From Streptomyces cinnabarinus (GTDB lineage: Bacteria; Actinomycetota; Actinomycetes; Streptomycetales; Streptomycetaceae): DNA of 64,000 nucleotides. The translations under genes were made by a program, and so were the position numbers. Positions 50,679 through 60,600 of this stretch are shown one piece after another. The DNA is taken from assembly GCF_027270315.1 (NCBI RefSeq), contig NZ_CP114413.1:310001-374000 (forward strand), in the 5' to 3' direction. Each line of letters starts with the position of its first letter. Within the stretch, counting starts at the first letter, position 1. The notes under the pieces were generated by a model. That model searched no databases. It was not told the origin of the DNA and saw only the letters and a program-made list of their open reading frames with translations.

Positions 50679-51992
50679 ATGACCGTTGCCCCCGTCCGGG
50701 TCCCCCACGCCGACGCACGGCCGGTCCGGATCACCGGACCACGTGTGGCACGGCTGCTGGACCGGCTGGACACAGCCGATGAGACCCGGCGCACGACGCT
50801 CACCGCCGAGTTCTGGGAGGAGGTGGAGCGCCTCGGCACCCCGCTCGTCGAGGAGTTGGACGGCGACCCCGCACATCGGGCCGTCACCTTCCTGTGGCGC
50901 GGACACCGCGCCACCCGCCAGGTGCTGCTGTACGCCAACCGGCTCGTCGACCGCGACCTGCTCGCCGGTTCGCTGCTGGAGCGGGTGCCCGGCACCGACG
51001 TATGGCATCTGTGCCTGCGGCTGCGCGCCGATCATCGCGGCTCCTACCGGCTGGCCGCGGACATCTCACCCAAGGCGCCGCCCGGTCACGGCGACGCGCT
51101 CCAGGAGCGACTGCGGGCCCTGACCGTGCACGCCGCCGCCGATCCCCTCAACCGCCGTACGGTACCCACCCGTTGGCGATCCGCGGCCTCGTCCGTGTTC
51201 GCGCTGCCGCAGGCTCCGGCCGAGCCGTGGGCCGGACGGCGGGGCACGGTCCCGGCGGGCCGGGTGGAGCGGCACCGCATGGCCACGGCCACGCTCGGCG
51301 GCGCCCGTGACGTGTGGGTGTACCGGCCGCCGGGGCACGATCCGGGCGACAGTCCGCCGCTGCCGGTAGCGGTGCTGACCGACGGCGACATGTGGTTCGG
51401 GCGGCTCGCCCTCGGCGACACACTCGACGCGCTGATCGCCGACGGGGCGCTGCCGCCGCTCGTGGTGCTGGCGCCGGACGCGGTGGACCGGCACACGCGG
51501 GCGCGCGAACTGGGCGCCCGCGACGACTTCGTGACCTTCCTCGCCGATGAACTGCTGCCCTGGGCGGCGGCCCGCTGGCCGCTCACCGCCGACCCGCGCA
51601 GAACCGCTGTCGCGGGGCAGAGCCTCGGCGCGATGACCGCGCTGCACGCCGGATTCGTACGGTCCGACCGGTTCGGCCTGGTCCTCGCCCAGTCCGCCTC
51701 CCTGTGGTGGCGCCCCGGGTTCAACCCGCGCGGCGGGCCGAAACCGCATGTCTTCGGCACACCCTGGCTGGTGAGCCGCTTCGCCGCAGCCCCGCGACGG
51801 CCCCTGACGGTCCATCTGGACGTCGGGCTGCACGAAGGCGCCATGGTCGAGCACACCCGCGCCTTGTACGAAGCGCTGCGCGAGGCCGGTTACCCGGTCA
51901 CCCGCGAGGAGTTCAACGGCGGCCACGACTACGCCTGTTGGCACGGGGCCCTGGCCGACGGCCTGGTGCGACTGCTCGGCGCGTCCACCTGA
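50679..51992 (+). CDS. Fes-like ferric enterobactin esterase (first copy)
   Basis: 437 residues from an ATG with GAGGAGGAG upstream. The N-terminal beta domain includes AVTFLWRGHRATRQVLLYAN and VPGTDVWHLCLRLR, the pattern of enterochelin esterases. The alpha/beta-hydrolase part has VAVLTDGDMWF, AGQSLGAMTALHAG (nucleophile Ser315) and EFNGGHDYACWHG (His). Such esterases hydrolyse the trilactone of imported Fe-enterobactin to release iron. No signal peptide, so cytoplasmic. It opens the biosynthetic operon after the iron box. Confidence 0.88.
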   Translation: MTVAPVRVPHADARPVRITGPRVARLLDRLDTADETRRTTLTAEFWEEVERLGTPLVEELDGDPAHRAVTFLWRGHRATRQVLLYANRLVDRDLLAGSLLERVPGTDVWHLCLRLRADHRGSYRLAADISPKAPPGHGDALQERLRALTVHAAADPLNRRTVPTRWRSAASSVFALPQAPAEPWAGRRGTVPAGRVERHRMATATLGGARDVWVYRPPGHDPGDSPPLPVAVLTDGDMWFGRLALGDTLDALIADGALPPLVVLAPDAVDRHTRARELGARDDFVTFLADELLPWAAARWPLTADPRRTAVAGQSLGAMTALHAGFVRSDRFGLVLAQSASLWWRPGFNPRGGPKPHVFGTPWLVSRFAAAPRRPLTVHLDVGLHEGAMVEHTRALYEALREAGYPVTREEFNGGHDYACWHGALADGLVRLLGAST

Positions 51993-52043
51993 GTCCCCCG
52001 CATTTTTGTCCACACGTCTGCGTCCACAAGGAGTTGCATCTTC

Positions 52044-53012
52044 ATGTCATCGAGCCGGACCTCCCGCAGGGCGGTCCTCACCGCCACCATCGCGACGGGA
52101 GCGCTGCTCCTGACCGGCTGCGGCGGCGACAGCGGCGACAGCGCCGCCGCCGAAGGGTCTGACACCCGGCAGGTCACCGACGCCACCGGCCGTAAGGTCC
52201 AGGTACCGGCCGCGCCGCAGAAGGTCGTCGCGCTGAGCGAGCCCACGCTGGACGCCTCGCTCGCCCTCGGTATCGAGCCGATCGGCACCACCGCCGGGCG
52301 CGGACAGTCGGGTGTGTCGAGCTACCTCGCCGACAAGGCGGGCAAGGCCGAGGTCGTCGCGACCGTCGCGGAGGCCGACATGGAGAAGCTGGCCGCGCTG
52401 CAGCCGGACCTGATCCTGCTCGACGAGACGACGGCGGTGAAGGGCGAGGTCGCCAAGCTCCAGGCCATCGCGCCGACCGTGGTGACCGCCAAGCTCAACG
52501 AGGACTGGACGAACGCCTTCACGGCCACCGCCGACGCCCTCAACAAGAAGGCACGGGCCACCGAACTCCTCGACGGGTTCGAGGCGGACGTGGCCTCGAC
52601 GACGAAGAGGCTCGGCTCGAACGCGGGCGCTGTCGTCAGCGTGATCCGCTGGCAGAACGGGGCGCCCTCGGTCGTCGGCCGGGGCGTCGGGCACGTGGGC
52701 GCCACCCTCACCGCGCTCGGCCTGGACCGCCCGAAGGACCAGCAGGGCACCGGCACCGGGCACAGCGAGCCGGTGAGCCTGGAGAAGCTGTCCACCATCG
52801 ACGGCGACTGGCTGTTCTTCGGGGCGCTCGGCGACAAGGCGGTGGGTGAGCAGGCGTACGAGGAGGCGCGGGAGGTGCCCAACTTCGGCCGGCTGAAGGC
52901 GGAACAGCAAGGGCAGGTCGTCGTGATCGACGGCTCCGCCTGGAACAGCGCCGGGGGCCCGCTCGCGGCGCGCGTCGTCCTGGACGACGTGACGAAGGCG
53001 CTCGTCTCATGA
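52044..53012 (+). CDS. Siderophore-binding lipoprotein (FepB/CdtB type)
   Basis: 322 residues; AAGGAG precedes the ATG. Twin-Arg TSRRAVLTATIATGALLLTGC ends in a lipobox with Cys26, so it is a lipoprotein. The mature part is a class III solute-binding protein: KVVALSEPTLDASLALGIEP, LAALQPDLILLDETTA, and the long connecting helix GFEADVASTTKRLGS. It delivers ferric siderophore to the FecCD permeases on the other side of the iron box. It is coupled by ATGA to entA. Confidence 0.9.
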   Translation: MSSSRTSRRAVLTATIATGALLLTGCGGDSGDSAAAEGSDTRQVTDATGRKVQVPAAPQKVVALSEPTLDASLALGIEPIGTTAGRGQSGVSSYLADKAGKAEVVATVAEADMEKLAALQPDLILLDETTAVKGEVAKLQAIAPTVVTAKLNEDWTNAFTATADALNKKARATELLDGFEADVASTTKRLGSNAGAVVSVIRWQNGAPSVVGRGVGHVGATLTALGLDRPKDQQGTGTGHSEPVSLEKLSTIDGDWLFFGALGDKAVGEQAYEEAREVPNFGRLKAEQQGQVVVIDGSAWNSAGGPLAARVVLDDVTKALVS

Positions 53013-53791
53013 GCGCAGCGCTCGGCGGACGGCTCGCCCTCGTGACGGGGGCGGGCCGGGGCATCGGCGCCGCCGTGGTCACCGCCCTCGTCGCGGAGGG
53101 CGCCCGCGTGGTCGCCACCGACGTCGCCGCCGACGGCGTACAGGCCCTCGCCGACGAACACGGCACCCGGGTCGCCGCCCGGACCCTGGACGTCACCGAC
53201 GCGACGGCCGTGGAAGACCTGGTCGACGAGGTGGAGCGCACCCTCGGACCGCTCGACATCGCTGTCAACGTCGCCGGGATCCTGCGCGCTTCGCACGTCG
53301 TCGACCTCAGCGACGAGGACTGGGCGGCGACCTTCGCGGTGAACGCCGGTGGCGTGTTCCACGTCTCGCGCGCCGTCGCCCGCCGGATGGCCGAGCGAGG
53401 TCACGGCAGCATCGTCACCGTCGCCTCCAACGCGGCCGGCATCCCCCGTACCGGCATGGCCGCCTACGCCGCTTCCAAGGCCGCCGCCGTCATGTTCACC
53501 AAATGCCTGGGCCTTGAGGTCGCCGCCAGCGGGGTCCGCTGCAACACCGTCTCCCCCGGCTCCACCCTCACCGACATGCAGCGCGCGCTGTGGACGTCCG
53601 CCGACCAGGACGCGGCCGCGCGCAAGGTGATCGAGGGGGACCTCGCCGGCTACCGCACGGGCATACCGCTCGGCCGGATCGCCGACCCGGCCGACATCGC
53701 GGACGCCGTGGTCTTCCTGGCCTCCGACCGCGCCCGCCACATCACCCTGCACGACCTGTACGTCGACGGCGGCGCGACCTTGCGGGCCTGA
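53009..53791 (+). CDS. entA: 2,3-dihydro-2,3-dihydroxybenzoate dehydrogenase
   Basis: 260 residues, SDR family: TGAGRGIG (residues 13-20), NVAGI, and catalytic YAASK (Tyr153, Lys157). It oxidises 2,3-dihydro-2,3-dihydroxybenzoate to 2,3-dihydroxybenzoate (DHB) with NAD, the last step of DHB synthesis. Neighbouring isochorismate synthase, isochorismatase and DHB-adenylating enzyme make this assignment firm among the many SDRs. The start overlaps the previous stop as ATGA. Confidence 0.9.
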   Translation: MSAALGGRLALVTGAGRGIGAAVVTALVAEGARVVATDVAADGVQALADEHGTRVAARTLDVTDATAVEDLVDEVERTLGPLDIAVNVAGILRASHVVDLSDEDWAATFAVNAGGVFHVSRAVARRMAERGHGSIVTVASNAAGIPRTGMAAYAASKAAAVMFTKCLGLEVAASGVRCNTVSPGSTLTDMQRALWTSADQDAAARKVIEGDLAGYRTGIPLGRIADPADIADAVVFLASDRARHITLHDLYVDGGATLRA

Positions 53792-53918
53792 CCGGCCCCT
53801 CACCCATCCACCGCGGCACCCTGCCGGCCCCCTATCACCGTCCCACCACGCCTTCCCGCGGGCCCGAACCACCCCTCACCCTCCTGCCGCGCCCTCCGCC
53901 GGACGACTGGAGTCACCC

Positions 53919-55112
53919 ATGTCCCTCACCGTGCACGCCCCCGACGCCCCACCGGTCTCCCCCGGCGCGGCGACCTCCCTCCTCGACGCCTACCGGCCCG
54001 CCACCGACCGGTTCCTCGCCACGCCCCGCCGTACCCTGCTCGGGCGCGGCACCACCGCCGAAGTCCCGCACGCCGACGGCCCGTTGCCGCACCGCGTCCG
54101 GCAGGTGCTGGACGCGCTGCGCAAGCCGGGAGCGCCCGCGCCGGTCGTCGTCGGTTCGCTGCCGTTCACACCTGACGCGCCGCCCTCGCTCGCGGTGCCG
54201 GACGTGGTGCACTGGGCGCCCCCGTTGCGTCAGGACCCGCTCATCGCGCTGCCCGTGCCCCGGGACGGTGAGCGGCCGGAGTGGCGGGTGCGAGAGGTTC
54301 CGGCGGCGCGGCGGTACGGCGAGGCGGTCGCCGCCGCCGTCGCCCGGATGCGTACCGGGGAGTTCGACAAGGTCGTCCTCGCCCGCACCCTGGAGCTCAC
54401 CTCCGAGCACGCCCCCGATCTTCCCGCCATGCTGCGCGCCCTCGCCCACCGCGACCCCGAGGGCTACACCTTCGCCGTGCCGAGCGGCCCCGGACGTACG
54501 CTCATCGGCGCCAGCCCCGAACTCCTCGTCGCCCGCGAGAGCGGCCGGCTCACCGCCAACCCGCTGGCCGGGTCGGCGCCGCGCAGCACCGACCTCGCCG
54601 AGGACGTGCGCCGGGCGGTGGCCCTGCTGGAGTCCCCGAAGGACCTGCACGAGCACGCCGTCGTCGTGACCGCCGTACGCGAGGCCCTGGCGCCGTTCTG
54701 CACGCGTCTTGAGGTGCCCGAGCGGCCGACGCTGGTGCGGACGGCGACGATGTGGCACCTGTCGACCACCGTCACCGGCGAGCTCGCCGACCCGGACACC
54801 ACCGCACTGGATCTCGCTTCCGCGCTGCATCCGACACCGGCCGTGTGCGGCACGCCGACCGACGTGGCGCGCGCGGTGATAGCCGAGTCGGAGCCCTTCG
54901 ACCGGGGCCCGTACACGGGCATGGTCGGCTGGCAGGACGCGGACGGGGACGGCGAGTGGGTGGTGACGATCCGCTGCGCCGAGGCCGACGGCCGCCGCCT
55001 GCGGCTCTTCGCGGGCGCCGGGGTGGTCGCCGAGTCCTCGCCGGCCGCCGAGACGGCGGAGACCGCCGCCAAGTTCCGTACGTTCCTGCACGCGGTGGGG
55101 GCGACGCTGTGA
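53919..55112 (+). CDS. entC: Isochorismate synthase
   Basis: 397 residues; GGAG lies 8 bases before the ATG. Chorismate-binding fold: GEFDKVVLARTLELTS, GRTLIGASPELLVARESGRL, PLAGSAPRS, KDLHEHAVVV, LHPTPAVCGTP and FDRGPYTGMVGW. It converts chorismate to isochorismate and supplies the DHB branch. The length is the usual 390-400. It follows entA by 127 bases and overlaps the next gene as GTGA. Confidence 0.93.
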   Translation: MSLTVHAPDAPPVSPGAATSLLDAYRPATDRFLATPRRTLLGRGTTAEVPHADGPLPHRVRQVLDALRKPGAPAPVVVGSLPFTPDAPPSLAVPDVVHWAPPLRQDPLIALPVPRDGERPEWRVREVPAARRYGEAVAAAVARMRTGEFDKVVLARTLELTSEHAPDLPAMLRALAHRDPEGYTFAVPSGPGRTLIGASPELLVARESGRLTANPLAGSAPRSTDLAEDVRRAVALLESPKDLHEHAVVVTAVREALAPFCTRLEVPERPTLVRTATMWHLSTTVTGELADPDTTALDLASALHPTPAVCGTPTDVARAVIAESEPFDRGPYTGMVGWQDADGDGEWVVTIRCAEADGRRLRLFAGAGVVAESSPAAETAETAAKFRTFLHAVGATL

Positions 55113-56737
55113 CCGTCACTCCGGGCGTCGACGCGCCTACCTGGCCCGAGGAGTTCGCCGCGCGCTACCGGGCGGCGGGCTACTGGCGGGGCGAGACCTT
55201 CGGGCGCATGCTGCGCGAGCGCGCCACCGCCCACCCCGACCGCGTCGCACTGGTCGACCCCGCTCCCGAGCGCCGCACCTGGACGTACGGCGAACTCGAC
55301 GCCCGCGCCGACCGGTTGGCGGCAGGTTTCGCGGCCCGCGGGATCGCCAAGGGCGACCGGGTCGTCGTCCAGCTCCCGAACGTCGGGGAGTTCGTGGAGG
55401 TCGTCTTCGCGCTGTTCCGGATCGGCGCGCTGCCCGTATACGCCCTGCCCGCGCACCGCGAGACGGAGATCGGCCACTTCTGCTCCTTCACCGAGGCCGT
55501 CGCCTACGTCGTCCCCGATGTGCACGCGGGCTTCGACCACCGCCGACTCGCCACGCGGGTCAAGGAATTGGCGCCGAGTCTGCGCGATGTCTTCGTGGTG
55601 GGCGAACCGGGCGAGCACACGCCGCTCTCGGACGTGCCGTGCGATCCCGCCGGGCCGTTCGACGAACCCGAGCCGCACGAGCTGGCCTTCCTCCAGCTGT
55701 CGGGCGGCACGACGGGCGTGTCCAAGCTGATCCCGCGCACCCACGATGACTACCTGTACTCCCTGTGGGCCTCCAACGAGATCTGCGGAGTCGACGCCGA
55801 CACCCGCTTCCTCGTGGCCCTGCCCGCCGCGCACAACTTCCCGATGAGCTCTCCGGGTTGGCTCGGCGTGCTGTACGCCGGGGGCACGGCGGTGCTGGCT
55901 CCGAAGCCCGACCCGGCCACCGCCTTCCCGCTGATCGAGCGCGAGCGGATCACCATGACGGGCCTGGTGCCCCCGCTCGCCCTGGTGTGGACCGAGGCGG
56001 CCGCGCGGGCAAAACACGACCTGTCCAGCCTTGAGTTGACGCTCGTCGGCGGCGCCAAGTACAGCGAGGCGGCCGCACGGAGGCTGGAGCCCACGCTGCG
56101 CTGTCGGCTCATGCAGGTGTTCGGCATGGCCGAGGGGCTGGTCAACTACACCCGCCTGGACGACGACGTGGAGACCGTGGTCTCCACCCAGGGCCGCCCG
56201 ATCTCCCCGGACGACGAGATCCGGATCGTCGACGACACCGGGCACGAGGTCCCCGACGGCGCGCCGGGACAGCTCCTGACCCGGGGCCCGTACACCATCC
56301 GCGGCTACTGGCGGGCACCCGAGCACAACCGGAACGCCTTCACCGAGGACGGCTTCTACCGCACCGGTGACCTGGTCCGCCGTACCCCGTCCGGGCATCT
56401 CGTCGTCGTGGGGCGGGCCAAGGACCAGATCAACCGGGGCGGCGAGAAGATCGCGCCGGAGGAGGTCGAGAACATCATCCTCGCCCATCCCGCCGTCCAT
56501 GACGTGTCCGTGGTCGCGGTCCCGGACGCCTATCTCGGCGAGCGCTCCCTGGCCTACGTGATCCTGCGCGAGGGCGCCGAGCCGCTGAAGCCGGTCGCCG
56601 TCAAACGGTTCGTGCGCGAGCGCGGCGTCGCCGCCTACAAGGTCCCCGATCTCGTCGAGTTCGTCGCCGCCTTCCCACAGACCGGCGTCGGCAAGGTCAG
56701 CAAGAACCAGCTGCGATCCACCGCCGAGCAGCACTGA
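55109..56737 (+). CDS. entE: 2,3-dihydroxybenzoate-AMP ligase
   Basis: 542 residues, GTG start overlapping the entC stop. Adenylation motifs: LSGGTTGVSKLIPRTHDDYL (A3), NYTRLDDD near the A5 region, YRTGDLVR (A7), and GRAKDQINRGGEKI (A8) with the C-terminal catalytic Lys in GVGKVSKNQ. The pocket HNFPMSSPG has Asn after His, as in DhbE/EntE, which indicates DHB rather than salicylate. It loads DHB on the aryl carrier domain of the next gene product. Confidence 0.93.
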   Translation: MTVTPGVDAPTWPEEFAARYRAAGYWRGETFGRMLRERATAHPDRVALVDPAPERRTWTYGELDARADRLAAGFAARGIAKGDRVVVQLPNVGEFVEVVFALFRIGALPVYALPAHRETEIGHFCSFTEAVAYVVPDVHAGFDHRRLATRVKELAPSLRDVFVVGEPGEHTPLSDVPCDPAGPFDEPEPHELAFLQLSGGTTGVSKLIPRTHDDYLYSLWASNEICGVDADTRFLVALPAAHNFPMSSPGWLGVLYAGGTAVLAPKPDPATAFPLIERERITMTGLVPPLALVWTEAAARAKHDLSSLELTLVGGAKYSEAAARRLEPTLRCRLMQVFGMAEGLVNYTRLDDDVETVVSTQGRPISPDDEIRIVDDTGHEVPDGAPGQLLTRGPYTIRGYWRAPEHNRNAFTEDGFYRTGDLVRRTPSGHLVVVGRAKDQINRGGEKIAPEEVENIILAHPAVHDVSVVAVPDAYLGERSLAYVILREGAEPLKPVAVKRFVRERGVAAYKVPDLVEFVAAFPQTGVGKVSKNQLRSTAEQH

Positions 56738-56752
56738 AAGGCCCCTGTTCCC

Positions 56753-57616
56753 ATGGCACTTCCCGCCATCGCCCCCTATCCGCTCCCGGCTCCGGACGAG
56801 CTGCCCGAGGGCCGCGTCTCCTGGACCGTGGACCCGGCGCGCGCCGTCCTGCTCGTCCACGACCTCCAACAGCACTTCCTGTCCGCCTTCCCCGCCGGTG
56901 AACACCCGCTGACCGGGCTGCTCGACAACACCGCCCGGCTGCAGAAGCGGGCCCGCGCACTCGGTGTCCCGGTCGTCTACTCCGCCCAGCGCGGCGGCCA
57001 GTCGCCCGAGGAACGCGGACTGCAACTGGACTTCTGGGGGCCGGGAGTCTCTGACGACCCCGAGGCGCTGGCCATGCCCGCGCGTGTCGCCCCGCAGCCG
57101 GGCGACACGGTGCTGACGAAGTGGAAGTACAGCGCCTTCGTCCGCACCGAACTGGAAGCGCTGCTACGGGAGTCGGGCCGTGACCAGCTCGTCGTCGCGG
57201 GCGTGTACGCGCACATCGGGGTGCTGATGACCGCCGCCGACGCCTGGAGCCGGGACATACAGGCCTTCGTCGTCGCCGACGCCGTCGCCGACTTCTCCCG
57301 GGCCGACCACGACATGGCCCTGCGCTGGGCCGCCGGCCGCTGCGCGACCGTGACCACCACCGACGCGGTGTTCCAGGAGGACCAGGTCATGCCCCTGACG
57401 GTGGAGCGGATACGCGCCGATGTCGCCGACTGCCTGGGCGAGGAACCGGCGGACATCCCCCTCGACGAGAACCTCGTGGACTACGGCCTCGACTCGGTGC
57501 GCATCATGGCGCTGCTGGAGCGCTGGCGCCATGAGTACGACGCCAAGGCGGACTTCGCCGACCTGGCCGAACAGCCCGCCGTGGCGGCCTGGGCCCGGCT
57601 GCTGGGGGCGGTATGA
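56753..57616 (+). CDS. entB: Isochorismatase fused to aryl carrier protein
   Basis: 287 residues, two domains. The isochorismatase (1-about 210) has LLVHDLQQHFLSAF, VTKWKYSAF-like (here LTKWKYSAF) and VAGVYAHIGVLMTAADAWSR. The C-terminal aryl carrier (about 215-287) has DYGLDSVRIM with the phosphopantetheine Ser248. The first domain hydrolyses isochorismate to dihydro-DHB and pyruvate; the carrier presents DHB to the NRPS condensation domain. It is 15 bases after entE and ATGA-coupled to the NRPS. Confidence 0.93.
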   Translation: MALPAIAPYPLPAPDELPEGRVSWTVDPARAVLLVHDLQQHFLSAFPAGEHPLTGLLDNTARLQKRARALGVPVVYSAQRGGQSPEERGLQLDFWGPGVSDDPEALAMPARVAPQPGDTVLTKWKYSAFVRTELEALLRESGRDQLVVAGVYAHIGVLMTAADAWSRDIQAFVVADAVADFSRADHDMALRWAAGRCATVTTTDAVFQEDQVMPLTVERIRADVADCLGEEPADIPLDENLVDYGLDSVRIMALLERWRHEYDAKADFADLAEQPAVAAWARLLGAV

Positions 57617-60600
57617 CCACGCTCCCGCTCACCGCCGCCCAGTCCGGCATGTGGTTCGCGCAGGCCCTCGACCCGCTCAGCCCCGCCCAGAACACCGCCG
57701 AGTGCCTGGACATCGACGGCCCCCTCGACCCGGAACTCTTCGCCACCGCACTGCGCCGGGTCACCGAGGAGGCGGAGGCACTGCGCGTCGCCGTCGAGGA
57801 CACCCCCGAGGGTCCACGCCAACACCTCTGCGCCGCCGTCGAGTTGCCGCTCACCGTGCACGACCCCTGCACCGAGCAGCAGGCCGAGTCCTGGATGCGC
57901 GCCGACCTCGCCGAACCCTTCGACCTGGCGACCGGGCCACTGTTCCGGCACGCCCTGTTCCGCGTCGGCGACCGGCGCTGGCTCTGGTACCAGCGCATCC
58001 ACCACTTGGTCATGGACGGCTACGGCTACTCCCTGCTGGTCCGCCGCACGGCCGAGGTGTACACGGCGCTCGCCGAGGGCCGCGAGCCCGGCCCGCGCAC
58101 CTTCGGCACCCTCGCCGACCTGGTCGCGGACGATGCCGCCTACCGCGACTCCGCCGCCTTCGAGGCGGACCGCGCCCACTGGGCCGAGGCGTTCGCCGAC
58201 CGCCCGGAGGCGCCCCGGCTCGCGGGCCGCGGCGCGCTGCCGTCCCGCACCTTCCACCGCCGTACGACCCAGCCGGCCCCGGAGACGACCGGCCGTCTCC
58301 GCGACCTCGCCACCCGGCTCCGCGCCACCTGGCCGGACGTCCTGATCGCAGCCCAGGCCCTCTACACCTCCCGCGCCACCGCCCAGTCGGACGTGGTGCT
58401 GGGCCTGCCCATGATGGGCCGGATGGGCTCGGCGGCCCTGCGGGTGCCCGGGATGGTCATGAACGTGCTGCCGCTCAGGCTCACCGTCTCCCCCGAGGCG
58501 AGCCTCGCCGAGCTGGTGCGGCAGGTGGTGCTCGGCATCCGCGAGGTGCGCCGCCATCAGCGGTACCGCTACGAGGACATCCGCCGCGATCTCGGGCTGC
58601 TCGGCGAGTCACGGGGCCTGGTGGGCCCGCTGGTCAACATCATGCCGTTCGACTACGGCGTGGACTTCGCCGGTGCCCCCGCCCGCGCCCGCAACCTGTC
58701 CGCGGGACCGGTCGACGACCTCACGGTCAACGTCTACGACCGCGCCGACGGCCGGGGCCTGCGCATCGACCACGACGGCAACCCGGCGCTGTACGGGGAG
58801 TCCGAACTGGCCGCGCACCAGGACCGGTTCGTTCATCTGCTGGAGCGGCTCACCGAGACCGACCCCCATCTGCCGCTGGCCACGCACGGCATCGCGACGC
58901 CGGACGAACAGGTCCTGGTCCTCGACGAGTTCAACCGCACCGAGGTCGCCCTCCCGCCCACCACCCTCATCGGCCCGATCGAGGCACAGGCGGCCCGCAC
59001 TCCGCAGGCCCCGGCCCTGGTGTACGGCGACACGACGCTGACGTACGCCGAACTCAACGCCCGCGCCAATCGGTTGGCCCATCATCTGCGCTCCCTGGGC
59101 GCGGGCCCGGGGTCGGTGGTGGCAGTGTCGGTGCCGCGCTCGACGGAGCTGATCGTCTCGCTGCTGGCGGTGCTGAAGGCGGGCGCGGCCTATCTGCCCC
59201 TGGACCCGGACTATCCGGCGCAGCGGCTGGCGTACATGCTCCAGGACGCGGCGCCGGTGTGTGCGGTCACCGATCGCGCGGGCCGTCTTCCGGAGGGGTC
59301 CGGGACGCCGTTGGTGGTCCTGGAAGGGCTGGACGTGTCGGCGTACCCGTGGGTGGACCCGGGGCGGGCGCTGACGCCCGCGCATCCCGCGTACGTCATC
59401 TACACCTCCGGCTCGACGGGCCGTCCGAAGGGGGTGGTCGTGTCGCACGGGGCGATCGACAACCGGCTGCGCTGGATGCAGCACGAATACGGTCTGGGCG
59501 CCGGGGACCGAGTGATACAGAAGACTCCGTCGTCCTTCGACGTGTCCGTGTGGGAGTTCTTCTGGCCGCTGCGCGAGGGCGCCACGCTGGTCGTGGCGGA
59601 TCCCGGTGGCCACAAGGACCCGGTCTACCTGGCCCGGCTGATCCGCGAACAGGCCGTCACCACCTGCCACTTCGTGCCGTCGATGCTCCAGGTGTTCCTG
59701 TCCGGGCCGGACGCTGCCGGATGCGGCGGGCTGCGCCGGGTGTTCTGCAGCGGCGAGGCGCTGCCCCGGGAGACCGCGAACGCCTTCGGCCGGATCCTGC
59801 CCGGCGTCGAACTGCACAACCTGTACGGGCCGACCGAGGCCGCCGTCGATGTGACCTACCACGCCTGTGCGCCCGAGGCGTCCGGGCCGGTACCTATCGG
59901 GCGGCCGGTGTGGAACACCCGCCTGTACGTCCTCGACGCCGGGCTCCAGCCCTGTCCGCCCGGAGTGCCGGGCGAACTGTATCTGGCGGGGCGGCAGTTG
60001 GCGGACGGCTATCTGCGCCGCGCCGAGCTGACGGCGTCCCGGTTCGTGGCCGACCCCTTCGGCCCGGCGGGCACCCGGATGTACCGCACGGGCGATCTGG
60101 CGCGCTGGACCGCCGACGGTGAGATCGAATACCTGGGCCGGACCGACCACCAGGTGAAGCTGCGCGGCCAGCGCATCGAACTCGGCGAGATCGAGACCGC
60201 GTTGACGGCGCAGCCCGGGGTCGACGGCGCGTGTGCGCTGGTGCGCGAGGACCGGCTGGTCGGCTATGTGACCGGTGGGGCGGACCCCGTCGCCGTACGG
60301 GCCGCGCTCGCACGGGAGTTGCCGGAGCACATGGTGCCCGCCGCCGTCGTCGCCCTCGACGCGTTCCCGCTGAGCCCGAACGGCAAGCTGGACCGACGTG
60401 AGCTGCCCGCCCCGCTGTTCGCGGGCGGGGAGAGCGCACGACGCCCGGCAACCGCCCGCGAGGAGACGCTCACCCTGGTCTTCGCGCAGGTGCTGGGGGT
60501 CGAGCAGGTCGGGCCCGACGACGCCTTCTTCGACCTGGGCGGCACCTCCCTGCTCGCGGTGCGCCTGGTGGCGCGGATACGCCAGGAGTTCGGCGCCGAG

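Noticed and set aside
54464..57025. Long leftward open frame of 853 codons opposite entC/entE/entB
   Set aside because: It is the high-GC shadow of strong sense genes on the other strand, with no motif and no RBS.
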